Assembly: GCF_030867145.1 (NCBI RefSeq)
Contig: NC_134421.1
Location: 23,071,979-23,135,978, forward strand
Length of the DNA: 64,000 nt
Direction of reading: 5' to 3'
From: Opisthocomus hoazin
Taxonomy: Eukaryota > Chordata > Aves > Opisthocomiformes > Opisthocomidae
Part shown: positions 13,901 to 26,954 of the stretch, one piece after another
Layout: the number at the start of each line of letters is the position of its first letter
Position numbering within the stretch: position 1 is the first letter of the stretch
Position numbers and translations under genes: made by a program
The notes under the pieces: model-generated
Database searches by the model: none
Seen by the model: the letters and a program-made list of their open reading frames with translations, nothing else
What the model was told of the DNA's origin: nothing

Positions 13901-16373
13901 AAAAACCCCAAACAACCTCGAAGAAAACCAGCGGAGTTAATTTCAAAACCTTTTATTTGAGAAATAGTGGGTGAAGAATATAAAGACTGTCAGATTAATG
14001 CAGTATCGGATAGGGGAAGGAAGGCACATTTCCCCAGCATTAGATACTTAAGATAGGCATTCATGATGTCTTAGCCAGCCCAGCTGTTGAATGCTGCGGC
14101 CTCAGGCACCACAGCAGCCAGGCAGGCTGCCTAGGCTTCCTCTGTACCTAGCAGAGAGCGAGACCCCTGCAAGAGGCAACTGAAAACACCTGGGTTAAGA
14201 GAGTCCTGATCAGACAGCGAAGGAACCTCTCCCTCTTTCCTGGGTATTGGGAGAACTGCTTGCTTGGGAGGCACCTAAATTTGGGTGATGCCAATTATCC
14301 TTTCAATATACATTTTTAAACAAGTAATAAATTGCCTCAAGTCTTCTACAAAATATCATGGAGACACTTACTTTCTGTTGGTTTCATTTCCCAGGAGTAT
14401 ATTTTTATTTCTTTCATTCTCCTAAACTGTCCTTACGTAGTTTTCACATCCCATTCCTTGCACCATTTTGTTATGATCATCAGAATAACACTTCATGATT
14501 TGGCCTTATCATAGGCAAAGCAAAACTGATGTACAATGGGAAACAGTGCTTGCTAAATTTAAACATCAAGGTAAACTGTTATTTACATGCAAGACAGCTT
14601 TATTGTTATGATCATTTATTTATTGTACTTCTAGTGTACTGGGAGCTTTGCGGCTCATATTGCTAGGTGTGCTCTCTGCCCTTTGAAAACTAATATTTTG
14701 GAATTCTCCTGAGAGTGAAAGGCTGGTTTATCTACTCTTGAAGCTTGACAGACAATATTCTTATTTATCTTTTTAAAATGAGAAAACAAAATGTAAGCAC
14801 CATTCTTTCTGAGCTTCTGGAAAAATGTGCATAGTAGACATGAGCAGTTGCAATTCCCTTCCTCTGTTACTCACACTGGGTAGGAATATTTACAGTTTTT
14901 AGGATCTGATTGCCTTCTTCATGCAATGCAATTCACTACCATGGCTGGGGATAAATACTGCAGGGAGGGTATTGTGAAAGGTAAAATACGCATTCTTCTT
15001 CAAGGTGGTTCATTTTTCTGTTTAATAAACGTGGTTCACAGCTTCCAACAGCTGTAGCCAGCCGTTAATAATGTAATTTATGTCAGCCTGTAGGGGCCTG
15101 GTAGCAGAGCAGTTAGGACACCTGGCCACAGTGTTGGAGCCATGAGCACGAGCTGTGACCCATATATGTGCTGACAGTGGCTCCAAAGGGAACCTGCTTT
15201 AAATGAAGGCTTAGTCACTCAGGCTGGCAAGTGGAAGGCGGGCAGGGGTGATGCCAACAGACTCATGCCCATCCTTGCTGTTTTCTGCAGAAGTGGGCAT
15301 GCTTTTAACTGTATTTACCCAGGTCTCATCCCAAAACTCCGGGGGATGGTGGGTGTGTGCTAAATGCATATCACTGCCCTCTTATGGACAGAGTCAGCGG
15401 TGATCGGGAATATATTCTCTGTCCCCAACAGCAAGGTGCATGGTATGCTTCAGATTGAGAAAGTCTGTGCATCAAATGGTGGCAGCCTTAGCTTTCACAG
15501 CAGTACGATGGTAAGAGCAATACGTGCTGTTCCTCTGCTGTTCTGGAAGGGGGACAAGCACACCAAATCACACAATCACTGCACATTTATTATAACACAG
15601 AGGTAATAATTTGGCGGAATAGTAGTCCAAAGCTAACAACAATTCTTAATGTGCCCCTGGATATTCTGTTGGGCCCCACTAGAGGCAAGGGCATCCAGTC
15701 AACAAGTGATGTCTTTATTATGTTCTTCTGCACAGACCCAAGCTTTGTCTTGCTGAAGATGGCAACCTGGTAGCCTGTTACTCAAATGCACAGGCTGTCC
15801 TTGAGGTATGTTATGAAAGAAAATAGGTTAGGAAAATAGTATTATTTCAAAGCAAACTGAATAACAGTATCAAATCTGATGGGGTAGCAGTCAGGTGAAA
15901 ACAAGACTTAGTAACTTCTATGTTAAGGGAGAGACAAGAGTGCATTCTTCTTATCTGGCAGTAAAATTCCATGCTTATAGTTTTGGCCTGCTGCAGTTTC
16001 AGTCTCTTTTTTAAAAAAGTGATATCGAGCTCCAGCTCCATTAAGCTGTTTGTACCTCTTCCCAATCTCTCAGCATCTCTTGGAGCTCTGGTGTCTGTGC
16101 TGGATCTGGCATCAGGCTTTGATCTCCACTCCTTGCGATAAACAGCCGCTGCTTTTCTCTGTAGCTGTGCACTGCTACTAAGGTGCCCATCAGTCAGGGG
16201 CAGTTAAATGCTATAGCTCCCAGTCTAGTGAGTTAGTTACGCTAAAGAGAGGAGATCTTGCTGCTGTCCTCTGCTCTGTTCCTTTCTCTTCAGACTGTAT
16301 AGTTCTGGGGCTGTCCTCTCCGCTGTCTCTAGGACTCAGCTAATGGTACAGTGAGCTGACTCAACTTGGCAGC
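7954..16373. other. Intergenic DNA, no gene recognised
   Basis: Unique AT-rich sequence between two CR1 copies. It has a short A-run at about 12,720 and the weak tRNA-SINE-like piece at 15,088-15,162. No exon could be supported. Confidence 0.7.
15088..15162 (+). repeat. tRNA-derived SINE-like head, degenerate
   Basis: TGGTAGCAGAGCAGTTAGGA resembles a tRNA/SINE A-box region, and GTTGGAGCCATGAGCACGAG follows where MIR-type elements carry GGAGCC. No cloverleaf can be drawn and no good B-box is present, so this is not a tRNA gene. An old SINE fragment is the better reading, weakly supported. Confidence 0.28.
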
Positions 16374-17617
16374 ACTAAAATAGACAGCATGGCTTCACTA
16401 AGGGCAAATTGTGCTTGACAAATTTGGTGGCCTTCTATGATGGGGTTACAGCGTTGGTGGATAAGGGAGGAGCAACTGATGTCATCTACCTGGACCTGTG
16501 CAAAATATTTGACACTGTCCCTCATGAAATCCTTGTCTCTGAATTGGAGAGACATGGATTTGATGGATGGATGACCCAGTGGATAAGGAATTGGCTGGAT
16601 GGTCGCACTCAAAAAGTTGCGGTCAATGGCTCAATGTCCAAGTGGAGACCAGTGATGTGTGTTGATCCTCAGGGGTCGTTATTGGCATTGTTAAACATCT
16701 TTGTTGGCAACATAGAGTGTGAGATTGAGTGCAACATCAGCAAGTTTGCTGACGACACCAAGCAGTGTGGTTCCATTGACACGCTGGAGGGAAGGGATGC
16801 CATCCAGAGGGACCTTGACAGGCTTGAGAGGTGGGCCTGTGCGAACCTTGTGAAGTTCAACAAGACCAAGTGCAAAGTTGTCCATATGGGTCGGGGCAGT
16901 CCCAAGCACAAATACAGGCTGGGTGGGGAATGGATTGAAAGCAGCCCTGCTGAGAAGGACTTGGGGGTGCTGGTTCACGAGAAGCTCAACATGATTCAGC
17001 AATGTGAACTCACAGCCCAGAAGGCCAACCTTATCCTGGGCTGCATCAACAGAAGTGTGGTCAGCAGCATGAGGGAGGTGATTCTGTCCCTGTGCTCCAC
17101 TCTGGTGAGACCCCATCTGGAGTCCTGCGTCCAGCTCTGGAGCCCTCAGCACGGGAAAGACATGGACCCGTTCGAGCGGGTCCAGAGGAGGGCCACAAAA
17201 ATGATCTGAGGGATGGACCATCTCTGCTATGAGGAAAGGCTGAGAGGGATGGGGTTGTTCAGCCTGGAGAAGAGAAGGCAGCAAGGAGACCTTGTTGCGG
17301 CCTTGCAGTACCTGAAGGGGCCTACAAGAGAGCTGGAGAGGGACTTTTTACAAGGGCATGTAGTGATAGGACAAGGGGTAATGGCTTTAGACTGAAAGAG
17401 ATAGGTTTAGACTAGATGTAAGAAAGAAATTCTTCACCGTGAGGGTGGTGAGGCACTAGAACAGGTTGCCCAGAGAAGTTGCCCCCTCCCTGGAATTGTC
17501 CAAGGCCAGTTTGGATGCGGCTTTGAGCAGTGTCTGCCCATGCCAGGGGTGCTGGAACTAGATGATCTTTAAGGTCCCATCCAACTCAAACCATGCTATG
17601 ATTATATGATTCTGTGA
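16374..17617 (+). mobile_element. CR1 LINE, 5'-truncated copy with most of the RT domain
   Basis: Starts at the CR1 'QHGFTKG' region, where the copy is truncated, and runs to a 3' end with diverged octamer repeats (CTATGATTATATGATTCTGTG). A 266-codon frame from 16,409 to 17,209 reads [16 protein letters not shown] (RT motif A), a damaged motif B ([14 protein letters not shown]), FADDTK (motif C, FADD at 16,745-16,756) and the C-terminal CR1 blocks. It ends at a TGA within the conserved KMI(R)G stretch. The rest of ORF2 and the 3' UTR follow in other frames. Divergence exceeds that of the 27-29 kb copy, which suggests an older insertion. Confidence 0.94.
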
Positions 17618-20569
17618 AATAACCCCCAAACAAAAACAAAGTATAGATTTTGCTGCTTAGTGAGTTGAATTGGCTTTGTGGTACAGAGTATCAGAAGTTA
17701 CACAAGAGAGGAGTTGAGGCTGTGTGGTTGGGAATGGGGATACAGACAAGGAAGAGGAAGAAGGAAAGTGGAGGATCAGGACCATTGCATCCTAAGGCAA
17801 CCAGCTGTTAAATCACCGCTCCACATCTGGCCTTGCGCACAGCATCTCAGCACCTCTCTCTCTCTCCAGGCTTCCTTATGCCATGGCCGTGGAGCAACGG
17901 TGGCCATTTTACAGGAGAAGGCACAGAGCCAATCAGTGGGTCTCCCGGTGCTACGCAGATTAGCTGAGGCATGGCAAGGAACTGCATTCAGGTGTCGCAA
18001 ACCAGAGGTGAGTGTCTGAACAGCTGGCCATTGCTCCTTACCAGAAGGTGCAACGAATCTTTCTTCCTCCCTCTTTATTCTTTGTATGGTAACTGTACTT
18101 CTGCTTACGAGCATACAGGGGTATTTTAATATTGCACTGCAAAGGCAGAGGTTTGGTATGCTTCATCTGTCTTTTTGTCCATAAACCATTGCAAATAATC
18201 TGCAAGCTAGGGAGTAAAATGGAAGTTGCCTTCCATTTGTTGCTGCCCTGTTGTAGTGTGACTAGTTAGCTGCCAGAATCTTTTAATTTCTAAGCTAAAT
18301 GTGCTAGCGCTTGGATTTCAAAGTGCAAAACCGTGTTCAGCATATTCATATGCAGGAATGCTTCTAACTGGATTTTTTATTAATTTTTTCTTTGTAGTCA
18401 GGATTGGTAACATGAAAATATATTATGCCTTTTGAAAGCCTCAAACTAACATGCACCAAAGATTAGCTTGTTTCTACATGATAATCATGTGACGCTTAAA
18501 AGTCACTGTGCAGACTGTACATGACACTCAGGGACATGTTTAAAGCAGTGTGATCATCTTTCAGTCTGGTCTCTCACTTTGCGTGCATTTAGAGTAAGTC
18601 AGAAATATTCTACTTGCAGGTCTTGCTGAGTTCTCTTTAACTACCCACTTGTAAAATCTTTTAGTAGCATGATACAAAGGCAGAAAACAGCTCATATAGC
18701 ATCTTGAAAATAAAGTAACACACTGGACCTGAAAGCTTCTGAATGATGACATATTAGTTGCATTTCATATTAGTCCCAAATAATTTTTTTATTGGCTGCT
18801 TTTCACCCAGTGAACGTAACCTCTTCTGCTTGTAGGGTTTGTACAGACAGACTGCGCTTTGCTTGTTCGTATTCCATGAGTATGTTTGCAGTATGGAATA
18901 CTTGGTATCCACAATACAGGCTGTGCTATTTAGCTGTGATTAGTTACTTAAGTCATTTGTTATTATTTCCATTACCTAATTGGGGGAGAAGCATTTATAA
19001 TTAGCAGGGTGAGTTTAGCTTCTGAATAAGGCACTAATTTGCGGGATTGGATTTAGCAGGGAAATAGAATTAGGACATTTTCCATTTTCTTAATAGTACA
19101 AGTCTTGTCCATAGAATCAATCCTAGAAAATGAAGTTACTCTTAATACTTTAGGAAGGGAATGTATTAATTTTAAATACTGTATTCTATTTAAAAAGGAA
19201 TGCAACTGTGCTCTTGATATTAACTGTGAGAAATGCTGTCAGTATGGAGTTTGGTTTATGTCAGTCTGTATACAGCGTGTATTGTGCCTGTTATGTACTT
19301 AGATATCTCTGTTCTGTGGGCAGTGGCTCTCCTAGTCACCCTTCAGTTTGAACCTGTAATCAGCGATATAGCTGTAGGCAGAGGCTAAAGGTTTGGTACA
19401 GGGCTCTGGTTAAAGCCACTCCTAGCTGTTAAGGCAACTTTTCTGTACTACTTACATGGTACATCTGCTGAAATGAATTAGGAATTTTGACAGTTACGAG
19501 CTAGAAGCTTATTCCTACTTCCTCATTTGGAAACCTTTATAGGTATACATTCGATGTTAGAGTCAGGGTAACAATGAGAGTTAGGACCAGTTGGAGACCT
19601 CAGCTTCTGCTGAATCTGTGTGGGAATATTATCGTCTGGTTAGGAGTATTATCCTTAAATCTGGGCAGATCCGTGTCAATCATGTAGTTTTAAAAATAAG
19701 CTCAAGCTTCGGTATTGGGTTGATTTTATTAAGCATAGTCTCTGGCAACTCAAGTTTTAGTTCAATTTGTATTTGCCTTTCAGATTGCATTTTGAACTCT
19801 GGCCAGTACAAGTGAGAGACTGAGACTGGACTCAAAAGTGACAGGGCAGTGCGTCTAGCCTCTCACTGCTCAGTGATGAGCATGAGCGTTTGAGTAGTGC
19901 TTGCAGGGCAGTCTTGACTTCTGATGGGCTTACATAGAAATGGTAAGTTAGATGTCAGGATGAATTCTCTTCAGGGGGTGCTTGTTACTCTTCATGGACT
20001 ACGCAGAGAGACTAGTGTGGTCTGGCTCCTAACTCAGATGTCTACATTAAATACCTGCTGCTAGATGGGATGAATCAGGTCTTTTTTGCATGTTGGCAGT
20101 AGCACTAACGAGGATCAATTGCCTGAATTTTCAGCACATCAGTAGCAATCTAGTACTACTCTAGAATTTACTCAGAGTATTTTGCTCCATGGTTGCTCTC
20201 TGTGTCAGATATTTTGAATAACATTTTGAATCCTTTTGACAAATATGGAAATACTGTGAAAATGGGAAAGCTGGAGCCAAGGTAGGCGAGTTCATTCCAG
20301 CTTTCTTCAGGCTTGATCTAACTCTGAAGAAAGTGCCTTTCCACAAGATGTTGGGTGGAGACACCCCAGGTTCTGTAGCTCAGCCAGTCTGGCTATTGCA
20401 GATGGAAAATGTTATTTCTTTTATAGTTCAGGCCAACTTTGTGCTTGCTTCTCCTTTCTAACAGATGTACAGATTCACCATACATTTGGTAGAGTTTTCC
20501 CAATAAGCCCAAAGGGTATGGAAATAGTCAATAAGCAATACCTATTGTGCCTTTCATCTTTCAGCTGCA

Positions 20570-20690
20570 AACTCTCTGAAGACAGCCACCTCCCCCTTGT
20601 ACAGAAGAGGAAACTGTAGTTGTGAAGGGGCTTGAACAGGAATTAAATCTTGCTTCTCTGAGGGTTGGGCTTGGCACAGAATTCATTAAT
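20570..20690 (-). repeat. Possible MIR-like remnant, antisense
   Basis: GTACAGAAGAGGAAACTGTAG resembles the conserved 'ACAGATGAGGAAACTGAGG' block of an antisense MIR-type element. The following 60 bases are only loosely similar. Confidence 0.27.
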
Positions 20691-21081
20691 CTGCAGCTCT
20701 GGCCCAGGCAGGCATTTTCCTTGATCTTTCCTCCTCCTTTCCCTTCCTCCTCTTGGCTGCTTGTCCTTGTCTGGCTCTCCCTCCACCGTGCTGGCACAGT
20801 TGTGAGTAGGACTGCAGAATAAGTTGGACTGGGGAACAGTTCCAGCTTAAAAAAACCGATTGTTATGTTGGAGGTACAGATTACATTTCAGCTGAATCAC
20901 TTCCTTAGGAGACTACATAAATGTTTGTACTGGGATGGCACTGAGAGAACCAGGATTGGAGGTGAAGGAGGAATAGCTTCAGCTGGCAAAAGCATCGTGG
21001 CTGCCAAAGCCTCAGTCCCAGCGAAATGCTCTGAGAGCAAGGGCGAACATGATCAATTGACCTGATACAGCGTTGGCGATG

Positions 21082-21162
21082 GACCTGCTCTGAGCAGGGG
21101 ATTGGACTAGGTGAGCTCCAGCGGTCCCTTCCAACCTCAGTTATTCTGTGGTTCTATGATTC
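21082..21162 (+). mobile_element. CR1 3'-end stub
   Basis: About 80 bp matching only the CR1 3' terminus: GATTGGACTAG, then GGTCCCTTCCAACCTCAG, ending in TTCTGTGGTTCTATGATTC. This is a severely 5'-truncated CR1 insertion. No coding sequence remains. Confidence 0.82.
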
Positions 21163-24100
21163 AAGCTTAAAACCTGTTTCAGGCATCCTTTCACTCTGTC
21201 ACACTGTTGCATGCGTATCTTCAAGAGCACGGATACAAAGCTAAGATCAGTACTGTCCAACAGAGGTAGAGGCCCTCTGACCACCTGGTGTGCTGAATAT
21301 AGTAAAAGCCAGATCACATCCACCCAATTTTTATTTATTAACAATGCTATTAAAACTTCTCTTTCTTCTTTTCTGCTTTGTCCTAAATAAGAATTACAAA
21401 CGTGGTACTGTGTAAAGACTGTTGTATTTTGATTTGTTACATCTTAACTGTAAATTATGTGAAAACTGAAAGGATGATGTTTAGGTAGAAACACTAGACA
21501 ACTCTGCACCGGCACCACTGTCAAACTCTCTGTGATACCCATGCTACTGAGTCTGTTCTTCCATAGCCAGTGGCAAAGCAAGCAGTGCTTTCTCTGGTGC
21601 AGCACCATCCCTGAAAGCCATCTATCATCTCCCAGGATCAGGGCCACCACGTGGTAGTAGCAGATTGCATAGCTGTGTTGAATACGTATCTCTGTTTCCT
21701 TCTTACCTGCCGTGATGCTGGTGTTGAAAGTGATGTTCCTTTCCAGGTGCCTGGCCTCATGTGCAAAAAGCAGAGGGAGTGAAAGACAAGGTAGCCCTCA
21801 CTCTAGCTGCAGTCATGCAGATATCAAAGAAAGTGCTTGAAGTCCACAGTTCCCACCTGCCTGAGGTGTGTCCCCTGGCATTCCAGCTCTGTCAGCCCCT
21901 GCTACTTTCAAGTGAGATAATATTCAAAAAGACCACAGCATACTGCACAAAGAGATCAAAGGCCAAAGAGGAGCACTGTGTCCAGCGCCCAGTGTGATGT
22001 AGCTCACTTTTTCAGCAGCCTGCATGATTTCAACTAAAAAAAGAAAAAAAATCTTTTTAGTGTGCATGAAAGTACAGGTGTGAGGCCTAATTCTAAAGTT
22101 TTGCCATGTTTAAGTGAGAATTAACTCCAACTATGCAAATGAAACTAGAATAAATCTGTTCCGAGCTGATATAAGTGTATCTGAGTGGGTATTTGTAAGA
22201 AATGGTGCAAGCAAATACAGCTCCACTTATTGGATATCTAGAATAGGATTCACTGATGGATTCAATGGTGAGGAATAAATACTTTGCAACATGTGAGTCA
22301 CCCTATTCTAAGGTAAAAATATAAATTAATTCAGATGAGTTGTACTCCAGAATTGCTTCTCCACTACAGTAAAAAGGTTGTCTAGACAACTAGCTCAGTT
22401 TTGCATGTTTACATTGATCCCTTGTTTACTACAGGCCTCACTTGTGTCCAGGCTTAACATGGCAATCTGAGAGCCTCATCCTGTTATTAATGTGAACATG
22501 TTTAGCTCTGTCTGTATCTGCTCCGTACTGAAGAGAGGGGCTTGTGGTGAGGAAGGACAGAAGCATACCGACATGCAGAGTCGTGGCCAGAACGAGGCCA
22601 CGGGGGATATCAGCCACGCAGTGGCTTCAGGGAGGGTGTCACAACTTGGGGAGCATACAGCCAGGGTGATGAGTGAGGGCTGAGGGCATGCCAGTAGCTG
22701 TTGCTGCCCAGACACAGGGCCTGCACATCCCTGGTGGCAACCAGTAAGAATGTGAAACACAGAAGAAGCACCACAGTGGGATAGCCTTGGAGAGGGATGC
22801 TCCCAAATCTGCTTGTGACAGCTTGGCCTGCATTTCTTGCATGCCAGCAAGCATTGCATATGACCCAGGAAGAGGAACGTAGTTGCATTCCTTACAAGCC
22901 GACATCAAATTATTATCTGCAGCATGTGAGGGATATTTTAGAGAAACCATATTTGCCACTGAAACATAATGTGTTCTTCATTATTTTGCAGTGTGGTTTG
23001 CTGCTTTATGTGGCTCTGCTGCCAGATGTCTATGGTGACGTTCACACAGCAATCCTTGCTTTTTAAAGGCTCAGTGTAGTCTATTGCGTAGTCTCTTAGA
23101 TTTCTGTTCATGTCCTGTCAAGCGGCTCTTGCTAGGCACACGGGTCTTTACACATGTCCCTGGCTACCTTTCGGCCAGTCCTCAGAGAAAATTCTGTGTA
23201 GTGACCAGCCCCTGTCTCCTCCAAGCATGGTGAGCCAGGCTGTAGTCACAGCACCTCTGCTTGTTGTCAGTGACCTTGCCAGTGAGACAAATCAATCCCG
23301 AAGGAGGACTTGCTCTTTCAAAGGAAGTCAGTGAGCCTTTGCGCATTACAAGTTGGCATGATACGTGTTGGATATTTGAACCAGAGAGGGCAAAATCCCT
23401 TGGGCCTGTTGCCCAGGCTTTATGAGTTTATTTGGGGATGACTGACAGCATGCTGTCCCCAGCTCTGTGCCTCACCCTGGACGTGCAAGGTGCCTCTGAG
23501 TCAGCTGCTGCATCACCTCGGTGTACATCATGGTCACGGTCTGTGGTATAATAGGGCTGATTCATGTTGATTCATCAGCAGCTCAAATGTCCATACAGTC
23601 TGCACTAGGCAGAAGGCCGGGGCATTATTTTTCTCCTTTCATCCTATCTATCTAAGGCATTTTTACTCTGCACTGCAGCCCTTAGCCAAGCTTGAATATG
23701 GGGAGATTCACTGTTCTGCAGAGCATTGCTAGAAATTCTTTCTTCTCCCCTCATCACCCTTCTTTCAATGGGCTCTCTTTGGTCTTCGCTTCAGTTGAAG
23801 AAACGGTGTGTGATGGGTCCTTGCCATGCTGCCAGCCTGTAGGTGTCTGCAGGGTGCTGCCTCCTTCAGTTCTTGATAGCCCATTGAGGCAAATACTTGG
23901 GCATTTTCCTTCCCTTGCCTTTTTTTTTTCCCCTCTCTCGATGGGGTCCTAACCTGTTCTTGTCCCTTTTAACTACTCATGCAGAACTGGAGAACGCTAT
24001 GACACAACACTGTTAAAAATATTGCAAAATGTTCCTGCATTTTCTACACAGCAGCTGTGAACAAAGCTCACAAAATGCCATGTTATTATGTACCGCAGGG

Positions 24101-26954
24101 AAAAGTACTGCCTGTTGTATGCTGGCTGCTTCCCTGCTAGCAAGAAAGTTCCCTTCTGACCCGCTGGCGTTCCCTGCAGGGCACAGATACCCTGAGCGGC
24201 TCTCAGCCTCAGCCCACCACTTTCCTCCTTCACCCTACGCTCAGCCTTTCGTTCCCATCCCCGCTTCATCCTCGCAGCTCTGCCTCTGCGACCGCGTGCC
24301 AGGCAGCGGATTGAACCCTATCACTGAAATGATCAAAGCTGAAAGGAACTTTATTTCCAAGGGTTATTTTCACTCCTGATGGCTGCAGCAGTATAGTTCT
24401 GCAGTTAGCAGGCAGTGTCTGGCAGAGAAAGTGGCTCTGGCCAGACAGGAATCTCGCTGGTGGCTTTGCCTTGCAGAAGGCAAAGTTTTGTGGCACTGCT
24501 GCTGCCTGGCAGGAGTCTGTCAAAGGGGCTTCAGGGTAAGAAGAGTGGGGGATCCAGAGGATCTGCCCAGGGAGACCTCAAGGAGGTGGTGGGGCAGGGT
24601 GAGAAGAACGGGAAGAAAGGTGGAAATGAAGGTATGAAAACTCAGTGGGTCCAGACAAGACTGGGAGTGCTGTCAGAATGGAGATGGGGCTAGAGGAGCC
24701 TTCACTGGGCAGGGGGAGAGCTGAGCGTCAAATCGAGGAGAGGGATGTTGAGGGGAGTTGTCACATCTCTGACTAGACGGATATGGCTAGTAAAAGCTCA
24801 GACACGCTTCTAAGCACACCGACTTTTCAGTGACATGGAGATGGGCTTGTGTGCCTGAAAATCTGTCTGTTTTTTCTACCCAAATACACAACTTAATTTA
24901 GCAAAAACTAGGACCTGTCCTTACAAACATTGCCTTGGTTATGTCCTGAGACCATCACAGCTCAAAGAGCCACACTATTACAGCCAGAAGTAGAGACAGA
25001 ATGAATTGGAGGAAAAATTCAAAGGCAGGACTTCTTGCTGGCTTTGCCAAGGATATGTTACATACAAGCCTCCAACTTCCTCAGTCTCTGGCCAGTAGTA
25101 GATTTTACATTCTCTAGGATCCCTAGAGTTCAAACCCATTTAAAGTCTAAAAATGCTTGCCTGTTTGGTACATAGCCAAGTCCTGCTCGTCTTTCTCCAA
25201 AATGAGCAGAGCTACGCAAATAGTAGAGATGACAAGGATCAGTCCCTTCCTGTCATCTTGGTGCACAATTTCCCCTGATCTTTACTAGATAAACAGCCTC
25301 AAGCTAAATATGTCCGTCAACGTATGTGTCAGAGCTCTATCCCCAGGCTTGCCACAGCACAGACACCGCGTGGAGGAAGTCGCTAGCGTATGATAACTTA
25401 CTGCCTCTGTGTTTCTAGTTTAGTGAAGGGTAAGCGATGGTGTATGATTTTAGGGAAGACTGCTGATTTGCAATCTCTTCAGTAAATTGTAATGTTCCTT
25501 TAGACACTATCCTTAGTCTGAATACATTAAGCCCACTGGTGAAAAGATAGCCACAATTTAAGTAAATTGTACAGTTGCTGGAAACAATAAAAGAAGAAAA
25601 GAGTTCTCTTTGTAGTCAGTCCTCCCACTCATGGGATCAGCTAGTTTTGTGCCCTCACTGTCTCACACCACAAACCAGCGGGGAGAAAACAGTAATTCTT
25701 AACTCTCTTTTTTTGAAGTGGAGGAGGCAAGGGAAGGACATTTTTGTATTCTGTACAGCTTTATATGGCAGCAAGCTTGCATTTGGCCGCAATTTTCATG
25801 TGTCTCACTAAAAGTGACTATCACACCTATCCTGAGAAATATCAGCAGCGAAACTGTCGCTTTATTGTGAAGAAAGAAAATGAGACAAAAAGAAGTGAAA
25901 TTGAGGGAATTAGTGTCAGGACTTTCTGGGTCTAGTTTTAAGCTTAGTTTATTAGAAACTGTTAAATGGAGAGGTGAGCTGTTTTCAAAAGGATTTTTGA
26001 TGAAATGCAGTCAAACAGTAATGCTTCCAGACTTTCTCCTCCCATTTACAACATAGGGCTGTGGAATAGGTAACTAGGGAGTATTCTGTCTCATCAGTCC
26101 TCAGATCCAGAGAAGATGAGAGAGGGAGGAATAGGCACTTTGATGCTGAAGTGCTAGCAGTTGACTGCAAAGGATCCCTGAGTTTGTTGTTGACAGGAGA
26201 AAGCTTTTCTTCAGGTGTAAGGACACTGTCTTGGTGGTTATGGTCTTCGCCTCAAATGCAGGCAATAATTAGATATCGCTGTGCAACGAACTTTTCCCTG
26301 GGCATTCAGGAGGAACCTTCAGTATCTCTGTGCCTGTTTACTCCCCAAAACAGGGGTTTATTTGTGCTTTCTGGGGACCAATGCTGGTGAAAGCAAATGC
26401 CAAACCATAGCACCACTTAAGGCCAGTAAAGCAGCTTAAAAAAACAGACTGTTGCCTGTTCCGACTCTCAGTCAGTTATTCCTGTGCTTACAGAAACCTC
26501 TTTACAATTTCAGCACAAGCGTTTGTATGACCTTGTGGGGAACTATATTGGAAAAACTGCATATTTTTTTCCCCAGGGGCTGTTTTTCAGCTGGATCAGT
26601 TCCTGATCTGGTTCACCATGTAACCACACAAATATTTATTATGGCACAATACAACAGATGATCTAGGAGAAGATGTGGGAGTGGGAGAAAGCGGGGACTG
26701 CTTTATTGGCAGTCATGTTCACTTAAAAGAATACCAAGCTGTAGCTTAAAGAAGAAAGGAATAGCAGTGGGATAACACATCTGAGAGAAGGGAGTTGAGG
26801 CATGTGAATTATTCCCCAGAAATGAAAACACAGCTTCAGATGTCAAATGGTGCAGTTACAGGGGTGAATATCAGCTAACACAGCCATTTCCAAATGATGC
26901 AGTCTGTAGGCAGGGAGATTTTTCAGTATTTGAGCCACTCTGAAACTTCCCTTT

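Larger units (their letters stand above)
17618..26954. other. Intergenic DNA, no gene recognised
   Basis: Unique sequence apart from the CR1 stub at 21,082-21,162 and a possible MIR-like remnant near 20,600. Open frames near 22,476-22,959 and 24,029-24,693 are under 130 codons, overlap on both strands and match nothing I recognise. Confidence 0.7.

Noticed and set aside
15088..15162. tRNA gene candidate
   Set aside because: Only the A-box region is tRNA-like; acceptor and T stems cannot be paired. Downgraded to a possible SINE remnant.
16691..17284. 197-codon minus-strand open frame
   Set aside because: Antisense shadow of the CR1 ORF2 region on the + strand. The same applies to the minus-strand frame at 28,365-28,856.
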